Part shown: piece after piece, positions 8,068 through 17,655 of the stretch
Position numbering within the stretch: position 1 is the stretch's first letter
Layout of the letters: each line of letters starts with the position of its first letter
NCBI GenBank assembly: GCA_942491105.1
Contig: CALNZX010000008.1
Span: 248,001 to 312,000, forward strand
Source: JBBEAM01 sp942491105
GTDB taxonomy: Bacteria; Pseudomonadota; Alphaproteobacteria; Kiloniellales; DSM-21159
DNA length: 64,000 nt
Reading direction: 5' to 3'
Position numbers and translations under genes: made by a program
The notes under the pieces: model-generated
Told to the model about the DNA's origin: nothing
What the model saw: the letters and a program-made list of their open reading frames with translations, nothing else
The model's database searches: none

Positions 8068-9153
8068 CTAGCCTTGGGTCAAGCCGCGAAGGGCCGCGCG
8101 CTGGGTTTCGACGGCACGCTCCCAGATCAACTCCTTCCAGTCATCCTTGTCCGGATAGAGGCACCGGCGCGTCTCCTTCTTGATCGCCTTGCCTTTCTCG
8201 GAGTCGAGGTCACCGTGCTGATGTAGCCAGTTGTCCGCGCGCAGGGCGTTCAACACCTCCATCAGGTCGTAGGTGCCGTACTCCAGGGCCAGGGCCGTGA
8301 ACTCCGCATCGCCCAAGGCCTCCTCGATGCCCATCAAGTTGACGCCGGTCAGCGGCGCCGAGGTCGAGCTGCCATCGAAGGGCGAGGTGATGTCGTCGTC
8401 GTACCAGTCGCGGGCGCGCTGAAAAGCCGCGCCCTTGGGGTCGTGCACGACGATGCGCTCGCCATGCCCATAGGGGCCGAGGCCGGTATGGTAATCGACC
8501 AGGGCCACTTTCTTAGCCGCTCCGAGGTAGTCAGCGACGATCCGCAGCAGGGTCGTGCGCGCATTGGTCGGCCCCTGACCGCCGAAGAAGACGCCGTCGG
8601 AATGCGTATACTGGCCGCCGGAGATGGCGTGCTGCAGGGCCGCCATGCCGTTCTTTTCGACGAAGGCATCGAAGACCCTGTCGCACTCGGCCAGGGTCTC
8701 CTCGTCCCAGCTTTCCGGGCTGATGAAGTGATGCAGTTCCCGATACCCGGAGTTGTCCGGCAGCGGCCGGCCGAAATCGACGAAGTTGCGGTTCATGTCG
8801 ACGTTTTCCTCGGTCACCCGGCGGACCCAGGCGAAGCCCGAGGGATTGATCGCATGGATCAGCAACTGCGCCGTACCTTCCGGAACTTCCTTGTAGAGGC
8901 CCTCGCGCAGCCAAGCGTTCTGTACGCCAGAGCCGCAGTAGCCCTCATTGCCATGGGTACCGGACATCGCGACCAACACCCGCTCAGCATCGCGTGGACC
9001 GATCCAGCAGACGTCGGTGGTCAGCGCCTGCCCCTGCGGTCCCTTGGTCGGGTTGGCATAGGCCTGGGTCTCCAGGCCTTCGCGCTGGGCCGCATCGCGG
9101 AAGTTGGCGCGGCCTTCGTCATAGCTGGCGGGAAAATGCTTCGCTGCGGTCAT
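8068..9153 (-). CDS. DUF2817 family M14-like metallo-hydrolase
   Basis: This 361-residue protein resembles zinc carboxypeptidases/aspartoacylases. A metal site is suggested by 'MSGTHGNEGYCGSG' (His and Glu ligands), and 'VDYHTGLGPYGHGE' supplies a further His and Glu. 'INPSGFAWVRRVTEENVDMNRNF' is the R-x-N-R-N-type segment of the family, given here in part. I start it at the ATG read from 9153 because CAGGAG lies 10 bases upstream; a longer frame to 9267 lacks such a site and adds a sequence unlike the family. No signal peptide is seen, so it is probably cytoplasmic. Its partner is the PLP decarboxylase downstream. The substrate is not known. Confidence 0.87.
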   Translation of the reverse strand: MTAAKHFPASYDEGRANFRDAAQREGLETQAYANPTKGPQGQALTTDVCWIGPRDAERVLVAMSGTHGNEGYCGSGVQNAWLREGLYKEVPEGTAQLLIHAINPSGFAWVRRVTEENVDMNRNFVDFGRPLPDNSGYRELHHFISPESWDEETLAECDRVFDAFVEKNGMAALQHAISGGQYTHSDGVFFGGQGPTNARTTLLRIVADYLGAAKKVALVDYHTGLGPYGHGERIVVHDPKGAAFQRARDWYDDDITSPFDGSSTSAPLTGVNLMGIEEALGDAEFTALALEYGTYDLMEVLNALRADNWLHQHGDLDSEKGKAIKKETRRCLYPDKDDWKELIWERAVETQRAALRGLTQG

Positions 9154-9302
9154 AGGCACTGCTCCTGAGGTTGGATGCTGGCGACAATAGTTATCCTGCG
9201 TCGCCGGACAAGCCGACAGAATAGCTGGCGGCGTGGCGCGGATCACCGTTTCTTGAATGCCTATCACTTGGCTCCGCCGGTGCTTCGCGCAATGGTATAT
9301 CT

Positions 9303-9863
9303 ATGCGACAGATCATCGCCGCCCTCGCAGTCTTCGCGCTTACCGCACTAGCCAGCGCCGCGCCGGCCCTGGCGGATCAGGACGACGCCCGTCTGCCCAA
9401 ACTGTTCGAGAAACTGCGGACCACGGAAAGCTTGGAGGCGGCGCTGCGGACGGAGCAGCGGATCTGGGCAATTTGGCTGGAGCACGAAAACCCACAGATC
9501 GAGGAACTGATGGCCGCGGGAACTCTGGCCATGAGTACCGGCGCCTTGAGTGAAGCCTGGGCGACCTTCGACCGGATGATCGCGCTCGCGCCGGACTACG
9601 CCGAGGCCTGGAACAAGCGGGCCACGGTCGCCTATGCGCTCGGCGACTACGAGGCTTCGCTCTCAGATATCGAGGAAACCCTGCGGCGCGAGCCGCGCCA
9701 TTTCGGCGCCCTTAGCGGCAAGGGGCTGGTCTACTCGGCCATGGATCAGCTGGAGCAGGCACTCGAGGCCTACCACAGGACCCTGGAAGTCCACCCCCAT
9801 GCCCGTGGCGCACAGATCAATATCGAGCGCTTGAAAGAGGCCATTCAGGCGCGCTCGATCTAG
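9303..9863 (+). CDS. Secreted TPR-repeat protein
   Basis: This 186-residue protein begins with a clear Sec signal peptide (MRQIIAALAVFALTALA, cleavage probably after APALA at residue ~24). The rest is helical, with about three tetratricopeptide repeats, best seen in 'ALAPDYAEAWNKRATVAYALGD' as residues ~97-118 (partly quoted) and 'ALSGKGLVYSAMDQLEQA' near 138-155. Such proteins act as periplasmic protein-binding adaptors; no partner can be named. The gene is divergent from the DUF2817 gene and has a 'TATATCTATG' start region without a strong ribosome-binding site. Confidence 0.85.
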   Translation: MRQIIAALAVFALTALASAAPALADQDDARLPKLFEKLRTTESLEAALRTEQRIWAIWLEHENPQIEELMAAGTLAMSTGALSEAWATFDRMIALAPDYAEAWNKRATVAYALGDYEASLSDIEETLRREPRHFGALSGKGLVYSAMDQLEQALEAYHRTLEVHPHARGAQINIERLKEAIQARSI

Positions 9864-9945
9864 GCGCCGAGGCCATTTCCACGGGCATGGCAGCTATGAC
9901 GATCCATCTCTGCAGCGCGGGGAAGCGACGGCCTAATCTCCCCGG

Positions 9946-10914
9946 ATGATCCAGCCTGACCGCACCGCCCTCGTCGGGGGACTCTACGCCATTGCCACCT
10001 TCTCCTTCTGGGGGCTGGTGCCGATCTACTTCAACGCGGTCAGCTACGTGCCGGCGGACCAGGTTCTGGCCCACCGCGCCATCTGGTCGGCGGTGCTGCT
10101 CGTCGGCCTGCTGACGATGATGCGCCGCTGGCCGAACGTCCGCCTGCTGCTGCGCGACCGGCGCCTGCTCCTGATCCTCACGGTTTCCACGCTGCTGATG
10201 ACCCTGAACTGGTTCACCTTCATCTGGGCGATCGCCGCCCAGCGGGTCTTGGAAGTCTCCCTCGGCTACTACATCAACCCCCTGGTCAACATCCTGTTGG
10301 GCATGCTGGTTCTGCGCGAGCGTCTGACCCTGTGGCAGGGTCTGGCCGTGCTGTTGGCCGCGGCGGGAGTCGGGAACCTCGCCATCGAGGCGGAGGGTTT
10401 CCCCTGGGTTTCCCTCTCCCTGGCCCTGACCTTCGGCGCCTATGGTTTGCTGCGTAAGATCGCGCCGGTGCGCCCGATCGAGGGGCTGTTCATCGAAACC
10501 GCGCTGATGACGCCCTTCGCCATCGTCTATCTGCTCTTTCTCGACAGCCAGGGCAGCAATGTCTTTGGCCGGATCGATCTCGCTACCGACGGATTGCTGA
10601 TGCTTTCCGCGGTGATGACGGCAACCCCGCTGATCTGGTTCGTCAGCGCCGCGCGGCGCCTGCGCCTATCCACCGTGGGCTTTTTCCAGTACATCGCGCC
10701 CTCGGTGCAGTTCCTTCTGGCGATTTTTCTGTTCGGCGAGAGCCTTACCGACACCCACCTGGTGACTTTCTCCTGCATCTGGGTGGCGCTGCTGATTTAC
10801 AGCCTCAGCACCCTCTGGCAGCGGCCCACAAACGCAGCAACCCCGATCGAAACCGCGCCGGCGGCCAAGCCCGGAGAGCTGGCCGCCCCGCAGCATCCTC
10901 CGGCCGGCCGGTAA
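9946..10914 (+). CDS. rarD: RarD-type EamA transporter
   Basis: This 322-residue inner-membrane protein has about ten hydrophobic segments in two EamA repeats. RarD features include 'GLYAIATFSFWGLVPIYFN' near the start, 'EVSLGYYINPLVNILLGM' near residue 102 and 'FFQYIAPSVQFLLAI' near 246. RarD proteins belong to the drug/metabolite transporter superfamily. Their substrate is not established, although chloramphenicol sensitivity has been linked to the family. It is an isolated gene, tail to tail with the fecR-like gene only seven bases away. Confidence 0.88.
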   Translation: MIQPDRTALVGGLYAIATFSFWGLVPIYFNAVSYVPADQVLAHRAIWSAVLLVGLLTMMRRWPNVRLLLRDRRLLLILTVSTLLMTLNWFTFIWAIAAQRVLEVSLGYYINPLVNILLGMLVLRERLTLWQGLAVLLAAAGVGNLAIEAEGFPWVSLSLALTFGAYGLLRKIAPVRPIEGLFIETALMTPFAIVYLLFLDSQGSNVFGRIDLATDGLLMLSAVMTATPLIWFVSAARRLRLSTVGFFQYIAPSVQFLLAIFLFGESLTDTHLVTFSCIWVALLIYSLSTLWQRPTNAATPIETAPAAKPGELAAPQHPPAGR

Positions 10915-10921
10915 TCGCGAA

Positions 10922-11890
10922 TCAGTACACCAGCGTCAGGTATCCGAAGAGATCCAGCTTTTCGCCCCCGCCGTCTCTCAACAGCCGCGCCAGCAGCGCA
11001 TCCGGGTCTTTCAGGCTGTAACGCCCCAGGACCTCGTGTTCGGCCAGGCGGGGGTTGAGGACGACCAGGACGCCTTCACGATAGCGGCCGACCTGATACA
11101 GCGCCTGGTCCAGCGGCAGGGCCTCGAAAACCACGGCGCCTTCCTGCCAAGCGGCCATGGTCTCCAGCGTTTCGGAGCTGGGCACAGCCATCTTGCCGTC
11201 CGCGCTCAATATCACGGTCCGGCCGGCCTTGATTTCCAAGACCTGGCCGCCGTTACCGGACGGCCGCAGCAGCGCGCTGCCGTCGACCATCGCGAGCGTG
11301 ATGCCGCGCCTGTCCTGGCGCAGCAAAAGACGCCCTTCAACGGCGCTGAGCTTGGCGGAGGCAACCGTCACCTCCATCGGAATGGCGGCCCCGGCGATGA
11401 TGATGTCGGCTTCCCCCCGCAGCAACATCAGGCGGCGGCGCGCGCCATCGTCAGTGACGTTTAGCGCGGTGTCGGTATTCATGAAAACGACACTGCCGTC
11501 ATTCAGGGCGAAACTCGCCTGCGCGCCCGCTGCCGTGCGGTAATCGGCGGATTCCTCGCCGGTCCAGAAAACCGCGGCGAGCAGCGCCGCCAGGGTTACA
11601 AAAAACAGCCGCGGCAGCAGCTTGCCGAGCAACCGGCTGCGCTGTGAACGCGAGGCCGGAGCCGTGCGACTACGCCGGCTGCCGGCCGCGATACTGCCGC
11701 CCTGGCCCTGCCGGGGGTTGAGCCGCAGCTCGCGCAGCAACCGCTCGACGGCGGCATGGTGCGAAGGATGCGCGGCGCGCCAGGCCTCGAAACGGCGGCG
11801 ATCCGCCTCCGACAGGGGTCCGGCTTGCAGTTTCGCGATCCAGTAGGACGTGCGCCCATCGCGCCGATAGGTTTTCCCGGATTTCCCCAT
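10922..11890 (-). CDS. FecR-like transmembrane anti-sigma regulator
   Basis: This 322-residue protein has the FecR layout. An N-terminal DUF4880-type cytoplasmic domain contains 'YWIAKLQAGPLSEADRRRF'. It is followed by one membrane segment ('LFFVTLAALLAAVFW'), a periplasmic FecR beta domain, and a C-terminal short domain ('YQVGRYREGVLVVLN') like the secretin/TonB N-terminal domain. In FecR systems this protein passes a signal from a TonB receptor to an ECF sigma factor. Neither partner is encoded next to it here, which is odd. I choose the ATG read from 11890; a GTG at 11938 would add 16 residues. Confidence 0.85.
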   Translation of the reverse strand: MGKSGKTYRRDGRTSYWIAKLQAGPLSEADRRRFEAWRAAHPSHHAAVERLLRELRLNPRQGQGGSIAAGSRRSRTAPASRSQRSRLLGKLLPRLFFVTLAALLAAVFWTGEESADYRTAAGAQASFALNDGSVVFMNTDTALNVTDDGARRRLMLLRGEADIIIAGAAIPMEVTVASAKLSAVEGRLLLRQDRRGITLAMVDGSALLRPSGNGGQVLEIKAGRTVILSADGKMAVPSSETLETMAAWQEGAVVFEALPLDQALYQVGRYREGVLVVLNPRLAEHEVLGRYSLKDPDALLARLLRDGGGEKLDLFGYLTLVY

Positions 11891-12049
11891 TGCCCCAAAG
11901 CAGTAACCAGACCTCTGCACCAAGGATAGCCTAACCACTCGCGGCGGGGCACAATATAACCTTAGGGAGAATATCTAACGTGGAAATATTCCAAAATAGA
12001 GGAGCGCTTCTCGGCCCCTGCCGCGCGCCCTCCGCGCGCGGGCAAGATC

Positions 12050-12077
12050 GCGGGCCGGATCCCTGGGATCCGGCCCG
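12050..12077. terminator. Strong 13-bp stem-loop downstream of phnX
   Basis: CGGGCCGGATCCC (12050-12062) and its exact complement GGGATCCGGCCCG (12065-12077) are separated by two bases. The stem lies 18 bases after the phnX stop on the minus strand and faces the fecR-like gene start region on the other side. There is no T-run, so it may work by RNA stability or with Rho rather than as a classic intrinsic terminator. Confidence 0.55.
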
Positions 12078-12094
12078 ATCCTCGCTGCCTTGGC

Positions 12095-12925
12095 TTACGG
12101 GCGCTCGCCGCGCTTCAGGCGCGCTTCGATGTCGTCGAGGCAAGGCACCATATCGGCGATGCTATCGACCACGTAGTGGGTGCCGCGCTGATAGAACCGC
12201 GGATAGACGCGGTCGCGGTGCGCCTGCTTCTGCTCTTCGCTGAGCGCATCCCATTCCTCGAAGGTCAGACCGACCTCGTTGCCGGAGCAGGCCAGGCCGA
12301 TCGACCACATGCCGGCGTTCAAACCCTCCTCGACGCCGGTCAGGGTGTCGTCCACCTTGACGCAGGCCTCGACCGGCGAGACTTCCAGCTCGATCATGTT
12401 CTTCAGGACCATGTAGGGGTAGGGCCGCCCGGCAGGCACGTCGCCGGCGCAGTAGGTGGCGTCGGGCTTATAGCCCTGCTTTTCGCCGTCGCGCAGATTG
12501 ATCTCCATCATCCCCGGCAGATAGCCGGAAGTGGAGCCGATCTTGTAGCCGCGCTTGCGGCACTCGCCGACGGTCTCCAGGGTGCCGGGAATCAGCTGCG
12601 AGTAGTCCGAGAGACAGGCCTCTTGCAGCGGCACGAATTCGTCGAACATCCGCTGTACGTCCGCCTCGGTCGCCGCGGTCCCGTGCTTATCGATCCAGCG
12701 CTTCCGCACGCTGGAAATCTCGGTGATCTTCTGGATGTGGACCTTCTTGTGCGCGCCCATGGGCTCGCGCGCCTCCTCGATGGTGATCGGCACGCCGGCG
12801 TTCTCGAACACCTTGATGAAAACCACGGCGGGGGCCATGCAGCCGAAGTCCATGGTGGTGCCGGCCCAGTCGAAGAAGACGGCCTTGATCGGCCCGCGGT
12901 AGCTGCGCTGGTAGCTGAAGCTCAT
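12095..12925 (-). CDS. phnX: Phosphonoacetaldehyde hydrolase PhnX
   Basis: This 276-residue HAD-superfamily enzyme cleaves phosphonoacetaldehyde to acetaldehyde and phosphate, the second step of 2-aminoethylphosphonate breakdown. The HAD nucleophile is Asp19 in 'VFFDWAGTTMD', with Ala21 at the next-but-one position as in known PhnX. The Schiff-base lysine is Lys60 in 'MGAHKKVHI'. 'CVKVDDTLTGVEEG' carries the Mg-binding aspartates. The start at 12925 is preceded by AGGAG at 8 bases; six codons further upstream is possible but less likely. The usual partner, the transaminase PhnW, is not in the window. A LysR gene is transcribed divergently and probably regulates it. Confidence 0.93.
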   Translation of the reverse strand: MSFSYQRSYRGPIKAVFFDWAGTTMDFGCMAPAVVFIKVFENAGVPITIEEAREPMGAHKKVHIQKITEISSVRKRWIDKHGTAATEADVQRMFDEFVPLQEACLSDYSQLIPGTLETVGECRKRGYKIGSTSGYLPGMMEINLRDGEKQGYKPDATYCAGDVPAGRPYPYMVLKNMIELEVSPVEACVKVDDTLTGVEEGLNAGMWSIGLACSGNEVGLTFEEWDALSEEQKQAHRDRVYPRFYQRGTHYVVDSIADMVPCLDDIEARLKRGERP

Positions 12926-13009
12926 TGAAATCTCCTGAAGCAAGAGGTGATGGCTGGTGAGAAGCTTGGGGCGCGAGGGGTCCCGCGCGGCGCTTGATTT
13001 ATGAGAGAG

Positions 13010-13044
13010 GTCATACTATTGATCAAATGTAATGTTTGTATGAC
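13010..13044. promoter_or_regulatory. Inverted repeat in the phnX/lysR intergenic region
   Basis: GTCATAC (13010-13016) and GTATGAC (13038-13044) form a 7-bp inverted repeat with a 21-base centre. It is AT-rich, lies between two divergent genes and just upstream of the regulator start. LysR-type proteins bind such interrupted dyads (T-N11-A class) between their own gene and the target. This is the best candidate operator here, but the assignment is by position and symmetry only. Confidence 0.45.
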
Positions 13045-13061
13045 ATCGATTGATTTTTTGT

Positions 13062-13934
13062 ATGCTTTACACACAACTCCGTTCCTTTCACGCCGTGGCC
13101 GCCGAGGGCGGCTTCACCGCGGCTTCCAAGGTGCTGAACGTCGGCCAGCCGACCATCACCAGCCAGGTCAAGGCGCTGGAGGAACAATTCCGGGTCGAGC
13201 TGTTCAATCGCCGGGGCCGCCAGGTGGAGATGACCGCGGCCGGGCGGGACCTCTTTATCGTCACCCAGAAGATGCTGAGCTTCGAGGCCGAGGCCATCGA
13301 CCTGTTGAAGGCGCTCGGCGGACTGGAGACCGGCAGCCTCAAGATCGGCGCCGTCGGGCCGTACCACGTCACCGAGATGCTGGCTGCCTTCGGCGAGCGC
13401 TATCCGGGGATCAAGGTCCTGGTCAATCAGGGCAACTCGCGGGAAATGCTGCGCCAGCTGCAAAGCTTCGCCGTCGACATCGCGGTGCTCGATAACGTCG
13501 CCGAGGACGAACGCTTGCATACCCTGCCCGTCGGGCGCCACCCCATCGCCGCCTTCGTCAACGCGGAGCACCCCTGGTTCGCGCGCGCGCGCATCGCCCT
13601 GGCGGAGCTGGCGGGCGAGCGGCTGATCTTCCGCGAGCAGGGCTCGACCACCCGGCGGATCATCGAGCAGGCCTTCGCCGAGGCCGGGATCGGTGTCGAG
13701 CCGGCGATGGAGATCGGCAGCCGCGAGGCGGTTTGGATGGCGGTCGAGAAAGGCCTCGGCGTCGGCATCGTCAACGAGGTGGAGTTCGTACCGCATCCGC
13801 GCCTGAAGCTGCTGAGGATTTCCGATTCCGAACTCTTCAGCGAGGCTCAGGTGGTGTGCCTGGCGGAGCGCCAGGCCTCGCCGATGATCCGTGCCTTCCT
13901 GGAAGTGGTGGAGACGCCGCGCGGAGGCGGCTAG
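13062..13934 (+). CDS. LysR-family regulator, probably of phosphonate use
   Basis: This 290-residue regulator has the LysR winged helix-turn-helix at residues ~2-60 ('FHAVAAEGGFTAASKVLNV', 'QPTITSQVKALE') and a two-lobed ligand-binding domain from ~90 to 285. It is divergent from phnX with about 136 bases between, the normal arrangement for a LysR activator and its target. The ligand may be a phosphonate such as 2-aminoethylphosphonate, which is inference from the neighbour. I start at ATG 13062; a TTG at 13050 would add four residues. No clear ribosome-binding site is visible. Confidence 0.88.
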   Translation: MLYTQLRSFHAVAAEGGFTAASKVLNVGQPTITSQVKALEEQFRVELFNRRGRQVEMTAAGRDLFIVTQKMLSFEAEAIDLLKALGGLETGSLKIGAVGPYHVTEMLAAFGERYPGIKVLVNQGNSREMLRQLQSFAVDIAVLDNVAEDERLHTLPVGRHPIAAFVNAEHPWFARARIALAELAGERLIFREQGSTTRRIIEQAFAEAGIGVEPAMEIGSREAVWMAVEKGLGVGIVNEVEFVPHPRLKLLRISDSELFSEAQVVCLAERQASPMIRAFLEVVETPRGGG

Positions 13935-13936
13935 GA

Positions 13937-14392
13937 CTACCCTGCGGGCGGGCGCTTCCTTACGAAGGAGACATCCTCGTAGGACAGCAGCATCTCGCCG
14001 GCTTCGTCGATCAGCGACAGCTCCAGATTGACCACGCCACGGTCCGGCTTGGAGCGGGATTCGCGCAGCCCCATGATTTTACCCCTGGCGCGGAAGCGCT
14101 GGCCGGCCTTGACCGGCTTGTACCAGCGGATCTCGTTGAGCCCGATGCCGATGATGTTGGAGCCTTTCATCACCCCGGTATCCCAGAACAGCCGGAACGC
14201 CAGGGCTGTCGTTTGGAAACCGCTGGCGATCAGTTCGCCGTGCGGCCCCTGCGCGGCCCAGGCGCGATCCACGTGCATCGGCTGCGGATCGTAGCTCTCG
14301 GCGAAGTTCAGGATTTCCTCCTCGCTCAGCGCACGCCAGTCGCTCTCGAAAACGTCGCCGATTGAGAAATCCTCAAAGTAGTGGGTCTTCAT
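13937..14392 (-). CDS. MaoC-type hotdog hydratase
   Basis: This 151-residue hotdog-fold protein belongs to the MaoC/R-specific enoyl-CoA hydratase family. It begins 'MKTHYFEDFSIGDVFES', and the hydratase motif region is seen as 'FAESYDPQPMHVD', whose Asp and His are the expected catalytic pair. It would hydrate an enoyl-CoA. As the last gene of the boxC-boxB-reductase-thioesterase operon (ATGA overlap with the thioesterase), it may act on the ring-cleaved dehydroadipyl-CoA products. That role is inferred from context. Confidence 0.85.
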   Translation of the reverse strand: MKTHYFEDFSIGDVFESDWRALSEEEILNFAESYDPQPMHVDRAWAAQGPHGELIASGFQTTALAFRLFWDTGVMKGSNIIGIGLNEIRWYKPVKAGQRFRARGKIMGLRESRSKPDRGVVNLELSLIDEAGEMLLSYEDVSFVRKRPPAG

Positions 14393-14898
14393 GTCTTGGA
14401 CTTTTTCTTCTTTTTCGCGCGGGCGGGCGAATCGGCGGGGCCGGTCGTCCTGGCCTCTACCTTATCGGCATCGACGTTGCCGGTCACCAGCAAGCCTTCG
14501 GCGGCCTTGCGATAGGCGGCGGGCAGGGCAACGGTGCGGCCACTCGCAAGATTTGCCTCGACAGCCGTCACATCGCTGGTCGCCACCATGCGGCCGCTTT
14601 CCTGATCGATCATTTGATGCACGAAGCGGAAGTGCTTCTTGCCGACGGCGACGAAACCGCTCTTGATCACCACCAGCTCGCCGCCCTGCAGCTCCCGCAG
14701 GTACTGGAAATGCTGGCGGACCACGGCGATCCGCCGCTTACGCTTCTTGCAGGTCTTCGGCGTCAGCCCGATGGTCCCGAGCAGAAACCAGGTGGCCTGG
14801 TCGAAGCGCGAGACATAAATCTGCGAGTTCATGAAGGCCTCGCGGTCGTACTCGGCCGCGAGGATGGCTCCCTTGAAGGTCTCTACCCATTCAGCCAC
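14389..14898 (-). CDS. Hotdog acyl-CoA thioesterase-like protein
   Basis: This 169-residue protein fits the 4-hydroxybenzoyl-CoA thioesterase/YbgC-like hotdog group: 'FMNSQIYVSRFDQATWFLLG' near the N-terminus, and an 'FRFVHQMIDQESGRMVATS' strand in the middle. It ends in a lysine-rich tail (AKKKKKSKT), which is unusual. Thioesterases often accompany benzoyl-CoA pathways to free CoA from dead-end thioesters. It lies 6 bases after the reductase gene and overlaps maoC by 4 bases, so it is clearly part of the box operon. Confidence 0.8.
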   Translation of the reverse strand: MAEWVETFKGAILAAEYDREAFMNSQIYVSRFDQATWFLLGTIGLTPKTCKKRKRRIAVVRQHFQYLRELQGGELVVIKSGFVAVGKKHFRFVHQMIDQESGRMVATSDVTAVEANLASGRTVALPAAYRKAAEGLLVTGNVDADKVEARTTGPADSPARAKKKKKSKT

Positions 14899-14904
14899 GC
14901 TCGA

Positions 14905-16209
14905 TCATCCTTCTGCCTGCTGGCCTTCCAGGACGGCCAGCATGTCCTCGACACGCAGAAACTTCTCCCGCGCCCTTCCGTCCTTCGCCCGCGCCTGCTC
15001 GGCGGCCTCGATGGCTTGCCAGCCTGTAAAATCGACGCTGCGAACGCCACGCTGTTCAAGCAGCCCGCGCAGGCCCGCGCGCCCCGGCTTGCCGGCCGGC
15101 GCGATCTCGCCAGCAAGCTTCTCCGCGACCCCATGGGATTCCGCGCGATTGGTGGCGATGGTACCAGAGGGTCCGCGCTTCGCCCAGCCGACGACATAGA
15201 GCCCCGGCGCGACGACGCCGTCCCGGTTGGGGAACAACCCCGCCTCGGGAACCTGGCTGCAGCAGGCGACGCTGTCGTAGCCGACACAGGTCACGGCGAG
15301 CTGCGCGGCGATCTCCACCGTCTCGCCGCTGGCCAGGTAGCCCCCCTGCCCGTCCGGCCGCATGCGCTGGAAACGCACGGCTTCCAGCTTTCCTTCCCCA
15401 AGAAAGGCTTCGGGCCGCAGCATGAAATCGAAATGCAGGGAGATTGGCTTGTCCACGGCCTGCGTGCCGTCGAAACTTCGCAGAATCTCGAGCACCGGGC
15501 TTTCTTCCCCGGCCAAAGCGGAGAAATCTTCCGGATCGAGCGCCGGCCTCAACGCCGCGAGCGTGCCCATCTCCTGAAGCTCGGCGGCGGAGAACTTGGC
15601 CTCGGCGGGACCACGGCGGCCGACCAGATGAATCTCGCGCAGCGGGGCCGCGGCAATGGCGGCGGCAACCTCCGGCGCGATGTCCGAAGCCGCCATCTCC
15701 TCGCCGGTTTTGCCAAGCACCCGCGCCACGTCGATGGCCACGTTGCCGTGGCCAAGCACGACGACGGAGCTGACGCGGGAGAGGTCCGGGGCCAAGCCGG
15801 CGTGATCGGGATGGCCGTTGTACCAGCCGACGAAACGGCCCGAGCCGTAGACCCCAGCGAGATCCTCGCCGGGCAGGCCCAGGCTGCGGTCCTGTGGCGC
15901 GCCGGTCGCCAGTACCACCGCGTCGTAGAGTTCGCGCAACTCGGCCAGGGTGACATCGCGGCCAACCTCGACGTTGCCCCAGAAAGCGCCGGGCGCGCGG
16001 CCGAGACTGCGCGCCAGCACCCGTGCGATCGCCTTGGTACCCTGATGGTCCGGCGCCACGCCGGCGCGCACCAGCCCGAAGGGCGTCGGCAGGCGGTCGA
16101 GCACGTCGATCTCGCCCTCCGGCGCCAGCTTGGCCAGCTTCTCCGCAAGATAGCAGCCCGCCGGGCCGCTGCCGATCACGGCGACTTTCAGGGTCGCGCT
16201 GTTGGACAT
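14905..16209 (-). CDS. FprA/adrenodoxin-reductase-like NADPH:ferredoxin (flavodoxin) reductase
   Basis: This 434-residue flavoprotein has an N-terminal FAD Rossmann motif ('AVIGSGPAGCYLAEKL', residues ~10-25), an NADPH site ('VVVLGHGNVAIDVARVL', near 150-165), and the C-terminal 'GWAKRGPSGTIATNR' typical of FprA and adrenodoxin reductase. Such enzymes move electrons from NADPH to ferredoxin or flavodoxin. It lies 19 bases after boxB in the box operon, where boxA would be expected. BoxA has ferredoxin-type clusters fused to its reductase; this protein has none, so it needs a separate carrier. The flavodoxin encoded across the boxR region is a good candidate. Confidence 0.88.
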   Translation of the reverse strand: MSNSATLKVAVIGSGPAGCYLAEKLAKLAPEGEIDVLDRLPTPFGLVRAGVAPDHQGTKAIARVLARSLGRAPGAFWGNVEVGRDVTLAELRELYDAVVLATGAPQDRSLGLPGEDLAGVYGSGRFVGWYNGHPDHAGLAPDLSRVSSVVVLGHGNVAIDVARVLGKTGEEMAASDIAPEVAAAIAAAPLREIHLVGRRGPAEAKFSAAELQEMGTLAALRPALDPEDFSALAGEESPVLEILRSFDGTQAVDKPISLHFDFMLRPEAFLGEGKLEAVRFQRMRPDGQGGYLASGETVEIAAQLAVTCVGYDSVACCSQVPEAGLFPNRDGVVAPGLYVVGWAKRGPSGTIATNRAESHGVAEKLAGEIAPAGKPGRAGLRGLLEQRGVRSVDFTGWQAIEAAEQARAKDGRAREKFLRVEDMLAVLEGQQAEG

Positions 16210-16228
16210 ATTCCAGCAGGTCTCCGGA

Positions 16229-17653
<1,425 letters not shown>

Positions 17654-17655
17654 GA

